Assembly (NCBI GenBank): GCA_016782825.1
Contig: JADHXT010000091.1
Span: 1-10,660 of the forward strand
Direction of reading: 5' to 3'
From: Candidatus Brocadiia bacterium
Lineage (GTDB): Bacteria > Planctomycetota > PUPC01 > DSUN01
Length of the DNA: 10,660 bases
Shown here piece after piece: positions 1 through 6,240 of the stretch; position 1 is the first letter of the stretch, and each line of letters starts with the position of its first letter. The position numbers and the translations under genes are program-made. The notes beneath the pieces were generated by a model, which saw nothing but the letters and a program-made list of their open reading frames with translations, was not told the origin of the DNA and did not search any database.

Positions 1-107
1 TAACGCGGCATAGACCTTTATTTTAGCAAACGGGTTCCCGTGAGTAAAGCCGCTCTTTCCCTCGCCCGCCGTGCCGTGTACAATGCCCCGAGGAATGCAC
101 AGAGACC
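1..107. promoter_or_regulatory. Upstream region of mtaB: AT-rich patch and -10-like element
   Basis: The first ~45 bases are the most AT-rich part of the window. ACGGG-TT-CCCGT at 30-41 is a short inverted repeat. TACAAT at 79-84 is a five-of-six -10 element, with only a poor -35 (TTTCCC, 56-61) at 17 bp. Transcription would start near 91, fitting the GTG 122 start of mtaB. No gene is seen here. Confidence 0.4.
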
Positions 108-121
108 GAGGAACCACCGGC

Positions 122-1435
122 GTGCCCACCTTTGCCCTCCTCACCTTCGGCTGCAAGGTGAACCAATACGATTCGCAGGCCATCCGCGAGGCCCTGGCCC
201 GCCGCGGCTACACCGAGGCGGCCGACAGTGCGTCCGCCGACCTCTACGTGGTGAACACCTGCTGCGTGACCGCCGAAAGCCACCGCAAGGGGCTCCGACA
301 GGTGCGGCGCCTGGCGCGCCGCCACCCCCAGGCCAGCATCGTGGTGACGGGGTGCAGCGTGGATGCCGACGCCGAGGCCATCCGCAAGATGCCGGGCGTG
401 CGCTGCGTGGTGGCCAACGACGAGAAGCCGCTGCTCGACGCCATCGTGGCCGGCCAGGCCGACACCGCCTCCGCCGCGGCCTCCCCTGCCCCGGCGTGGC
501 CCGCCGTGAGCGCCTTCGAAGGCCACACCCGCGCCTTCGTGAAGATCGAGGACGGCTGCGACGACTTCTGCTCCTACTGCATCGTGCCACACGTGCGGGG
601 CCGCGTGCGGAGCCGTCCGCCCGACGAAGTGGTGGACGAGGTGCGCCGCCTCGTGGCCAATGGCTACCTGGAGGTGGTGCTCACGGGCATCCACCTGGGC
701 GCCTACGGCAAGGAGACGCACGGCGAGTGGGCGCTGCTGCCGCTCCTCGAGCAGTTGGTGGGCATCCCGGGCCTGGCTCGGCTGCGGCTCAGCTCGCTGG
801 AGCTGCGCGAGGTGCGCGACGAGTTGATCGCGTTCGTGGCGGCGTCCGACGCGCTCTGCCCTCACTTCCACATTCCGCTCCAGAGCGGCGACGACGCCGT
901 GCTCCGCGCCATGAATCGCCGCTACACCGCCGCCGACTTCCTGGCCCGCGTCGAGGCCATCCGCGGCCGCCTCCCCGATGCCGCGCTCACCACCGACGTG
1001 ATCGTGGGCTTCCCCGCCGAGACCGACGAGCAGTTCCGCAACAGCCTCGCCACGGCCCGCCGCGCCGCGTTCAGCCGCATGCACGTGTTCCCCTACAGCC
1101 ACCGCGAGGGCACCGCGGCGGAGCGGATGGACGGCAAGCTGCCGAAGGACGTCGTCGACGCCCGCCGCCACGCGATGCAGGCCGTGGCGGCCGAGTTGGC
1201 CGAGACATACCACCGCCGCTTCGTGGGCCGCGACATCGACGTGCTGGTGGAGACCCGCCGCGACCGCCGCACGGGCCTGCTGTGCGGCTACTCCGCCCGC
1301 TACGTGCGCGCCTTCTTCCAGGGCGGCGACGAGTTGATGGGGAGCATCGTCCGCGTGCAGGCCACCGACGCCGACGCCCGCGGCGTGGCCGCCAGCCTTC
1401 CCGGCGGCCACCCCACACTCACCGCGCGCGGATGA
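122..1435 (+). CDS. mtaB: MtaB-type tRNA (t6A37) methylthiotransferase, radical SAM
   Basis: This is a radical-SAM methylthiotransferase of the MiaB/RimO/MtaB family, expected to convert N6-threonylcarbamoyl-A37 to its 2-methylthio form in ANN-decoding tRNAs. Seen in the sequence (437 aa from GTG 122): an N-terminal UPF0004-type domain with three cluster cysteines (C11 in FGCKVNQ, C47 in NTCCVT, C78 in TGC), the radical-SAM CxxxCxxC motif at C146/C150/C153, and a C-terminal TRAM-like region from about residue 369. The FGCKVNQYDS opening matches MtaB (YqeV) rather than MiaB or RimO. I chose GTG 122 because homology begins right there, GAGGA at 108-112 is well spaced, and a -10-like TACAAT at 79-84 overlaps the upstream ATG at 83. 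ATG 95 (446 aa) is the alternative. Its 3' end overlaps the convergent RNase HII-like gene by 17 bp. Confidence 0.92.
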   Translation: MPTFALLTFGCKVNQYDSQAIREALARRGYTEAADSASADLYVVNTCCVTAESHRKGLRQVRRLARRHPQASIVVTGCSVDADAEAIRKMPGVRCVVANDEKPLLDAIVAGQADTASAAASPAPAWPAVSAFEGHTRAFVKIEDGCDDFCSYCIVPHVRGRVRSRPPDEVVDEVRRLVANGYLEVVLTGIHLGAYGKETHGEWALLPLLEQLVGIPGLARLRLSSLELREVRDELIAFVAASDALCPHFHIPLQSGDDAVLRAMNRRYTAADFLARVEAIRGRLPDAALTTDVIVGFPAETDEQFRNSLATARRAAFSRMHVFPYSHREGTAAERMDGKLPKDVVDARRHAMQAVAAELAETYHRRFVGRDIDVLVETRRDRRTGLLCGYSARYVRAFFQGGDELMGSIVRVQATDADARGVAASLPGGHPTLTARG

Positions 1436-2372
1436 GCAGCCCTTCGTCGGTGCCGAGGCGGCGGCGCGCGGCCTCGGTCTCGGCGAGGAAGCGGTTGGCA
1501 TCGACCGCGTAGCCTGCCGTGGGCCGCACGCCGGGCGCCTGCTCCTGCCAGTAGGCGTTGAAGCCGCGCAGGAACAGCTCGCGGACATACTTGCAGTAGA
1601 CCGACGCCAGGGCGATGGGCAGGTGGCGGGCGTCGCCCTTCTTGTAGAAGCCCACGGTCATCTCGCGCAGGCCGTTGCTCACGACGTAGAGCGACTCGTC
1701 GCGCCCCTCGCGAAGCACCCGCACGCGGCAGCCGAAGAAAGTTTCATAGAGCAGGTGGGCGTAGTGGTCGCGTCCCCCGTGCTTGTCCACGTGGACGAAG
1801 AGCCCCTCCTCGCCCCACGCTTCCCATAGGCGTTGGAGGAGGTGGGAGGTCTTGAGGAAGAGCGTGGCCGACTTGGTGCCGTGGCTGGCGCACAGGCGGT
1901 TGTACTCGCCGACGAGCACGGGCAGGCAGTGCACGCCGAGGAAACGTGCGCCCTGGGCCGCCTGGAGGCTGGCGGCGTCGGCGTCGGCCTGCTCGCGCGA
2001 GGCGGCGATGGGGAGAGCGAAGTCCACGCCGGCATACCAGGGGTAGGCGTCGGGCTCCTCGCTCAGCTCGGCCAGGCAGGCCAGGAGAGCGCGGAACGTT
2101 GCGGGGCGATGCCCGGCAGCCGCGGCGAAGGCCAGCGCGGTGCGCTCGATGTGGCGCGGGCCGGTGGCTTGGCTGAAGAGACGCTTGCTGTCGTTCACGG
2201 CCACGCGCTGGCGGTCGCGCGGCGAACGGGTCACCACGTCGGCCAGCCGCTGCCACAGGCAGGCGTCGGCGGCCGCGGCGGGGACGGCGAAGGCCACGGA
2301 GCTGACGACCAGCGGCCCCAGCCGCGGCCCGTAGCCCGCCTCGTCGATGCCCGCCACCACTGCCATCGGCAT
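1419..2372 (-). CDS. Divergent RNase HII-like protein (RNase H fold, GYG variant)
   Basis: Probable nuclease of the RNase HII/HIII branch, 317 aa. Seen: GIDEAGYGPRLGPLVVSS at residues 8-25, which matches the RNase HII opening motif (DEAGRGPLAGP) with D10 and E11 as the first two acidic catalytic residues; NDSKRL, matching the DSKKLS-type motif; a candidate third aspartate D196 (HVDKHGG); and D247 in KGDARHLPIALASVYCKY, matching the DAK..SIAAASIxAKV motif with the fourth aspartate. Differences: the GRG motif that contacts the ribonucleotide is GYG here, the protein is about 100 aa longer than usual RNase HII, and the spacing of the acidic residues is much wider. The N-terminal TBP-like domain of RNase HIII is absent. 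I chose ATG 2372 because AGGA lies 6 nt upstream; ATG 2366 is also possible. It is last in a five-gene operon, starting 8 bp after the preceding stop. Whether it cleaves RNA/DNA hybrids is inferred. Confidence 0.75.
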   Translation of the reverse strand: MPMAVVAGIDEAGYGPRLGPLVVSSVAFAVPAAAADACLWQRLADVVTRSPRDRQRVAVNDSKRLFSQATGPRHIERTALAFAAAAGHRPATFRALLACLAELSEEPDAYPWYAGVDFALPIAASREQADADAASLQAAQGARFLGVHCLPVLVGEYNRLCASHGTKSATLFLKTSHLLQRLWEAWGEEGLFVHVDKHGGRDHYAHLLYETFFGCRVRVLREGRDESLYVVSNGLREMTVGFYKKGDARHLPIALASVYCKYVRELFLRGFNAYWQEQAPGVRPTAGYAVDANRFLAETEAARRRLGTDEGLLIRAR

Positions 2373-2380
2373 ATCCTGTC

Positions 2381-3013
2381 CTAAAAGGGGCGTTTGCGAA
2401 GCCACGGATCGAGGTCGATGCCCACGAAGCCGAGGCCGAAGTCGAGCACCTGGAAGGGCTTGGCGGCCACCCGCACGCCCACGAGCCCGGCGTGGAGCTC
2501 GGCGCCCACGGGCAGCGAGTTGCCCCACGTGGTGTGGCGCCACATCTTGAGCACGTCCTGGAGCACCACGGCGCCCTCGCGTGCCTGCATCTGGCGGTCG
2601 ACCGTCTGCGTGCCGAGGCTGTGGGCCACGGCGAGCTTGATGGCGTCCTCGCTGAGCCTGGGGTTGTTGAGCACGCGGCCGGCGATGTGCGCGGGCCAGC
2701 CGATGAGGCTGAACGGGAAGAGGCCCACCTCGCGGTCTTTCTCGCGCCACAGGTCGAGGGTGCCGTCGGTGAGGCCGAAGCGCACGGCGTCCACGCGGCC
2801 GGCGCCGAGGAAGTTGACGGCGTACTTCACATCCGCCTTGGCGCCGGCGCCCACACCGAGGTTGAGGTCGAAGATATCGAAGAGGTCGCCCACGCGGCCG
2901 CCCACATAGCGGAAGGGCGCCCAGAGCACCTGGCCGGCGGTGGCCAGGGCCGAGCCCCCGGCCGCCGGCGCGGCAAGGGCGGCCAGCAACACCACGACGG
3001 CCAGACGGCGCAT
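2381..3013 (-). CDS. Exported protein of unknown function, tandem paralog 1 (GIDLDP family)
   Basis: I do not recognise this family. The 210-aa product begins with a Sec-type signal peptide (MRR, then a hydrophobic core through about residue 18, small residues and a plausible cut after the SALA stretch near residue 24). It has no lipobox cysteine, so it is probably periplasmic or outer-membrane associated. The mature part has RVGDLFDIFDLNLG, then GAKADVKYAV and other stretches of alternating hydrophobic and polar residues suggesting beta strands, then a FPFSLIGWP segment. It closes with VGAELHAGLVGVR and DFGLGFVGIDLDPWL (191-205). The same blocks occur in the same order in the next two genes upstream, so the three arose by tandem duplication. 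I chose ATG 3013, giving a clean signal peptide 4 bp after the previous stop. ATG 3031 would add six residues and overlap that gene, with no Shine-Dalgarno. Middle gene of a tight operon. Confidence 0.8.
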   Translation of the reverse strand: MRRLAVVVLLAALAAPAAGGSALATAGQVLWAPFRYVGGRVGDLFDIFDLNLGVGAGAKADVKYAVNFLGAGRVDAVRFGLTDGTLDLWREKDREVGLFPFSLIGWPAHIAGRVLNNPRLSEDAIKLAVAHSLGTQTVDRQMQAREGAVVLQDVLKMWRHTTWGNSLPVGAELHAGLVGVRVAAKPFQVLDFGLGFVGIDLDPWLRKRPF

Positions 3014-3017
3014 AGGC

Positions 3018-3641
3018 CTACGGTCTCGCATTGAGTTGCGGGTCGAGGTCGATGCCGACGAAGCCGACCACGAAGTCGGCCAGTTGCAGTGGCCTCACCA
3101 TGGCCCGCGCGCCCACGAGAGCGTGCACCTCGGCTCCGATGGGAAACGAGTCGCCCCAGCGGGTGTGGCGGTAGCCCGACACGGTGTCTTTCCAGAAGAA
3201 CGCCACGTCGCCGTTCAGCTCCTTGCGGTCGAGGTGCTGCACGCCCTCGCCGCCTGTGCGTGCCAGGAAGCGCGTGTCCGATGCCAGCGAGCGGCAGCCG
3301 GTCCACTTGGCCACGGCGTGCACGGGCCAGGCCACGAGGTGGAAGGGGAAGAGGGCCAGCTCGGTGTCGAGCTCGCGCCACAGGCCCATGCGGCGGTCGA
3401 TGTTGCCCAGCCGCCAGGGCCGCGTGTCGCCCAGCCCGAAGAGCTGCACGCCGTACTTCACGTCCACCTTCGCGCCGCGGCCGGCGCCGAGGCTCACCTC
3501 GAACACGTCGAAGAGGTCTTTCACCCGGTCGTGTGTGTAGCGCACGGGCGCCATCGCCACATTAACCACGCGTCCGAGAGGCGATGCGGCCTGGGCGGCC
3601 GATGCCACGGCCCACAGGCACAACAGAGCAGCCACCCGCAT
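3018..3641 (-). CDS. Exported protein of unknown function, tandem paralog 2 (GIDLDP family)
   Basis: Function not recognised. The 207-aa product has a signal peptide ending in AQA (likely cut after residue 18, AASAAQA|A region) and no lipobox. The shared blocks are RVKDLFDVFEVSLGAG, GAKVDVKYGV, a GLWRELDTELALFPFHLVAWP segment, a GDSFPIGAEVHALVGARAMVRP segment, and DFVVGFVGIDLDPQL (189-203). It is closest to paralog 1: the two share the W-R-E/FPF segment and an RHT-TWG or RHT-RWG step before the GAE-H block. The start is well supported by a strong Shine-Dalgarno, AAAGGGGA, overlapping the stop of the preceding gene. The intergenic gap is 12 bp upstream and 4 bp downstream, so all three paralogs should be translated from one mRNA in similar amounts. 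A small outer-membrane or envelope role is possible, but only from the beta-rich look of the sequence. Confidence 0.82.
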   Translation of the reverse strand: MRVAALLCLWAVASAAQAASPLGRVVNVAMAPVRYTHDRVKDLFDVFEVSLGAGRGAKVDVKYGVQLFGLGDTRPWRLGNIDRRMGLWRELDTELALFPFHLVAWPVHAVAKWTGCRSLASDTRFLARTGGEGVQHLDRKELNGDVAFFWKDTVSGYRHTRWGDSFPIGAEVHALVGARAMVRPLQLADFVVGFVGIDLDPQLNARP

Positions 3642-3645
3642 GCGA

Positions 3646-3654
3646 TTCCCCTTT
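3646..3654 (-). promoter_or_regulatory. Strong ribosome binding site of paralog 2
   Basis: The minus strand reads AAAGGGGAA here, 4 bp before the ATG at 3641 and overlapping the stop codon of the preceding gene. It fixes the start of the 207-aa exported protein and suggests translational coupling. Confidence 0.7.
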
Positions 3655-4352
3655 CAGTGGCGCGACCGACCCTCGGCGTCGGGGTGCTTGAGGCGCGGGT
3701 CGAGGTCGATGCCGATGAAGCCGAGTACGAAGTCGATCATCTCCAGCGGCTTCACGCGGGCCCGGACGCCCACGATGAGCAAGTGGACCTCGGCGCCCAC
3801 GGAGGCCACGTCGCCGGGCCGCTCGTGCCACGCGCCGGCCATCACGGCCTCGTGGTAGAGCACGTCGGTGGCCACAAAGTCCTTGCGAGCCGTGCGCTCG
3901 ACGCCGAGAGTGCCCGCCTCGAAGCCGCCCTCGGCCAGCATCTGGTACGTGTCGCCCTGGTCTTTCAGCAGCTCGAATGGGGCGAACAGCAGGCTCGCGG
4001 GGAAGATGCCGAAGGCCACGTTGTGCTCGGTCCACATGCCCACCTGGCGGCCGTCCAGCCCGATCCGCTGGGCCTCCACCTGCCCCACGGTGGTGCGCAG
4101 CACGGCGTATTCCACACCCGCCTTGAGGCCGGGGCCGATGGCTGCGCTCACTTCCACCATGTCGAAGGCATCGGCCACGCGGCCGAACACGTAGCGGCCG
4201 ACCCACGACAGCACGGAGCCGCCCTGCTTGACTGTCGGCCCGGTGACCTGGTCGAAGAGCGAGCCGGCACGGGAGCCCACGCCGCCGCGGCTCGCCGCCT
4301 GCGCGCCGCTGACCACACTCGCCACAAGGAGAACCCACAACACACGACGCAT
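3654..4352 (-). CDS. Exported protein of unknown function, tandem paralog 3 (GIDLDP family)
   Basis: Function not recognised; 232 aa, the longest and most diverged of the three paralogs. A signal peptide (MRRVLWVLLVASVVSGAQA, cut after AQA about residue 19) is followed by a Gly/Ser-rich stretch absent in the others. The shared family blocks come next: GRVADAFDMVEVSAAIG, GLKAGVEYAV, the FPASLLFAP segment, a GAEVHLLIVGVRARVKP segment, and DFVLGFIGIDLDPRL (207-221). A short charged tail rich in His, Arg and Asp follows. Unlike paralogs 1 and 2 it lacks the W-R-E variant and the RHT-WG step. I chose ATG 4352 because the signal peptide starts there and GGAG lies 8 nt upstream; a longer reading frame upstream has no such support. 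It lies 49 bp after the FHA gene and is the first paralog in the operon. Confidence 0.8.
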   Translation of the reverse strand: MRRVLWVLLVASVVSGAQAASRGGVGSRAGSLFDQVTGPTVKQGGSVLSWVGRYVFGRVADAFDMVEVSAAIGPGLKAGVEYAVLRTTVGQVEAQRIGLDGRQVGMWTEHNVAFGIFPASLLFAPFELLKDQGDTYQMLAEGGFEAGTLGVERTARKDFVATDVLYHEAVMAGAWHERPGDVASVGAEVHLLIVGVRARVKPLEMIDFVLGFIGIDLDPRLKHPDAEGRSRH

Positions 4353-4401
4353 GGCGCTCGCTCCAGTTCCGTCGCGCCCGGTGGACGGCCGCGGGGCCGC
4401 C

Positions 4402-5238
4402 TCAGGGCTTGAGTTCGCTCGCCCGTTCGACGGGCACGGCATAGATTCGCCACGCACCGTCCTCGCGGTAAAGCACCACCTCGTCGTCCAGCCGCTTGCC
4501 GCCTACCGTCACGGAGACGGGCACGAGCATGCCCCGGCTGCCGCGCCGCGAGCGGCCCACGTCCAGGGTCTCCAGCGCCATCACCGTGGCGTTGTCCACC
4601 GCATCCACTTGCTCTCTGAACTCCTCTCCCGTCATCTCGATCTTGCGCTCGGCCGACACGAGCCGCCACAGGGCCGCCCCGTCGCGCCGCCGCAGCAGGT
4701 CGGCGGCCCGCTTCACGGTGCGCTCGGGCGTCGACCGCGTGCCCAACAGCAGCGCACCCAGCAGCCCCACGCCCAGCAGGGCCACCGCCGCGCCCACCAC
4801 GACGGGCATGAGCCGCCGACGCCGAGGTGGCGACGGGTCGTCCAGCGGCACGGCCTCCTCGTCGCCGTCCGCGTCGGCCTCGGACTTCGGCAGCACGCGC
4901 ACGGCCGCGCTGTCGCTCAGCGCGCGCACCTCGGGCAGCTCGCCCTCGGCCTTGGCAGGCCCGGCGTCCTGGAAGACGAACACCACGGGCCCCACCTTGA
5001 TCTCGTCGCCGGGCTTCAGGCGGCGCTCCTGCACCCGCCGCCCGTTCACCAGCGTGCCCACCTTGCTGCCGGCGTCCACCACCCGCCAGCCGCCGCCCGA
5101 CGGCTCGATGCGGCAGTGATAGCGCGACACGAACTTGTGGTTGACGTGAATCTCGTTGGCCGACCGCCTGCCAATCTGCGTCACTCCATCGCGCAGAGCG
5201 ATCTCGTCACCGCTATCTCGACGTTGCAGGATGGCCAT
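4402..5238 (-). CDS. FHA-domain membrane protein with C-terminal extracytoplasmic domain
   Basis: Single-pass membrane protein of 278 aa. Residues 1-90 form a forkhead-associated domain, which binds phosphothreonine peptides. All hallmark positions are present: GR (23-24), SRYH (38-41) and S..GT.VNG (58-66). An acidic, low-complexity linker follows (about 92-138), then four arginines and a hydrophobic helix (143-166), which by the positive-inside rule puts the FHA domain in the cytoplasm. The last ~110 residues (TPERTVKRAADLLRRRDGAA onward, ending in a YREDGAWRIYAVP segment) resemble small NTF2-like/DUF4878-type alpha+beta domains and would be extracytoplasmic. The start is fixed by the FHA fold beginning at once; no good Shine-Dalgarno is close. 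It heads the five-gene operon and has its own promoter. No serine/threonine kinase gene is visible nearby, so its phosphorylated partner is unknown. Confidence 0.85.
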   Translation of the reverse strand: MAILQRRDSGDEIALRDGVTQIGRRSANEIHVNHKFVSRYHCRIEPSGGGWRVVDAGSKVGTLVNGRRVQERRLKPGDEIKVGPVVFVFQDAGPAKAEGELPEVRALSDSAAVRVLPKSEADADGDEEAVPLDDPSPPRRRRLMPVVVGAAVALLGVGLLGALLLGTRSTPERTVKRAADLLRRRDGAALWRLVSAERKIEMTGEEFREQVDAVDNATVMALETLDVGRSRRGSRGMLVPVSVTVGGKRLDDEVVLYREDGAWRIYAVPVERASELKP

Positions 5239-5276
5239 ACGAGCGGTCCGGCGTGCGGGAAAGTGCCTCCTGCCGT

Positions 5277-5305
5277 ATTGTGCCAGCGCCGCGAGCGGGA
5301 GTCAA
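5277..5305 (-). promoter_or_regulatory. Sigma70-type promoter for the FHA/exported-protein operon
   Basis: On the minus strand TTGACT (5305-5300) and CACAAT (5282-5277) are separated by 17 bp. The -35 matches five of six consensus bases, the -10 four. Transcription would start near 5270, about 30 nt before the FHA start codon. A GGAGG at 5270-5266 is too far from ATG 5238 to act as its ribosome binding site. Confidence 0.6.
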
Positions 5306-5336
5306 GCACCGCCGCCCGCCGCGTTCGCAGACGGGA

Positions 5337-5365
5337 TTGACTACCACCGGCGTTTGCGCTAGCAT
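5337..5365 (+). promoter_or_regulatory. Sigma70-type promoter for the UVR protein/folC pair
   Basis: TTGACT (5337-5342) and TAGCAT (5360-5365) lie 17 bp apart, with five and four consensus matches. Predicted start of transcription is near 5372, about 28 nt before ATG 5400. It points away from the minus-strand promoter; 31 bp separate the two -35 hexamers. Confidence 0.6.
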
Positions 5366-5372
5366 GCCATGC
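5362..5372. repeat. Short palindrome over the -10/start of transcription
   Basis: GCATG-C-CATGC is an 11-bp perfect inverted repeat overlapping the -10 hexamer and the predicted transcription start. This is an operator-like position, but it is short enough to be chance. Confidence 0.3.
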
Positions 5373-5399
5373 ACACCGTGACTGCGTAGTGAGACCCCG

Positions 5400-6197
5400 A
5401 TGATGGACTTCGATCTGAGCGACCTCTTCGAGACTTGGCCGCACGACCCGGATGACGACGGGAAGAACATCCGCCGCGTGACCGGCAGCGACGGACGCGT
5501 CCGCCTCCTCGTACGCGTGCGGTGCGGCCTGTATCAGTGGGAGGTCGAGGGCCGGCCCGACGGCGAGCACCCCCACGGCTTCGCGTCGCTCCTCGACTAC
5601 TACCGCCACCGCATCGAAGAGCACCGCAACGACCCCGAAGGCGCCGAGGCGATCCACCTCGAGCAGGACGCCATCGAGGCCATCAGCCAGGAGCTGATCG
5701 ACTACTACCAGCGCCGCGTGCTCTTCTTCCGCCTCGGCGAATACGAGCGCGCCCGAGCCGATGCCGAGCACAACCTGGAGCTCATGGACATCTTGCGCGA
5801 CCACGCCGAAGACCCCGAGGCCGCCATCGAGCACGAACAGTGGCGCCCCTTCGTGACCATGGACCGCGCCCGCGCCGAAGCCCTCATCGGCTGCCAGCAA
5901 AGCGACTACGTGGGCGCCATCCGCACCCTCGACCACGGCATCGAGGAAATCGTCCACTTCTTCCACCAGCACCGCCGCGACGACCTCATCGACGAAAGCC
6001 AGGAACTCCACGTCCTGCGCGACCTCAAGTACCAGCTCCGCGAAGCGTACGGCATCCCGCTCACCAGCCGCGAGATGCTCGAGGGCCTCCGCGAGGAACA
6101 GGCCAAGGCCATCGAAGAAGAGGACTTCGAGCGCGCCGCACGCCTCCGCGACGAGATCGCCCGCTTCGAGAGCCACCCCGACGTCGAGGCCACCTGA
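5400..6197 (+). CDS. UVR-motif protein with helical (TPR-like) repeats
   Basis: Cytoplasmic 265-aa protein without signal peptide or membrane segment. The C-terminus (about 230-258) is a clear UVR motif (LREEQAKAIEEEDFERAARL and on), the helical hairpin found in UvrB/UvrC and in McsA- or ClpC-type partners, where it mediates protein contact. The middle (about 90-200) holds charged amphipathic helices of TPR style, for example FRLGEYERARADAEHNLE and a QQSDYVGAIRTLDHGIEEI segment. The N-terminal part (MDFDLSDLFETWPHDPDDDG, then VRLLVRVRCGLYQWEVEGRP) looks like a small beta domain. It lacks UvrB helicase and UvrC nuclease modules, so it is probably an adaptor rather than an excision enzyme. ATG 5400 and 5403 are both possible starts; the Shine-Dalgarno is weak. 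It is followed after 43 bp by folC, probably co-transcribed. The family occurs in Planctomycetes as far as I recall; its function is not established. Confidence 0.78.
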   Translation: MMDFDLSDLFETWPHDPDDDGKNIRRVTGSDGRVRLLVRVRCGLYQWEVEGRPDGEHPHGFASLLDYYRHRIEEHRNDPEGAEAIHLEQDAIEAISQELIDYYQRRVLFFRLGEYERARADAEHNLELMDILRDHAEDPEAAIEHEQWRPFVTMDRARAEALIGCQQSDYVGAIRTLDHGIEEIVHFFHQHRRDDLIDESQELHVLRDLKYQLREAYGIPLTSREMLEGLREEQAKAIEEEDFERAARLRDEIARFESHPDVEAT

Positions 6198-6240
6198 TCC
6201 CCCCTCTTGCCCCGCCTGCCCCCGTCACCTGAGGACCCCC

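Noticed and set aside
30..41. ACGGG-TT-CCCGT as an intrinsic terminator
   Set aside because: The stem is only 4-5 bp and no clean T tract follows on either strand.
23..1588. 521-codon open frame on the minus strand opposite mtaB
   Set aside because: It is antisense to a gene with full radical-SAM motifs. The translation is Ala/Gly/His/Arg-rich with no domain, as expected from GC-rich third positions.
2373..2750. Upstream extension of the RNase HII-like frame
   Set aside because: It lies inside paralog 1 in another frame; the conserved IDEAG motif starts just after ATG 2372, which has an AGGA site.
2940..4412. 490-codon plus-strand open frame opposite the three exported paralogs
   Set aside because: The minus-strand frames have signal peptides, shared motifs and ribosome binding sites; the plus frame is low-complexity His/Ala/Glu-rich and has none.
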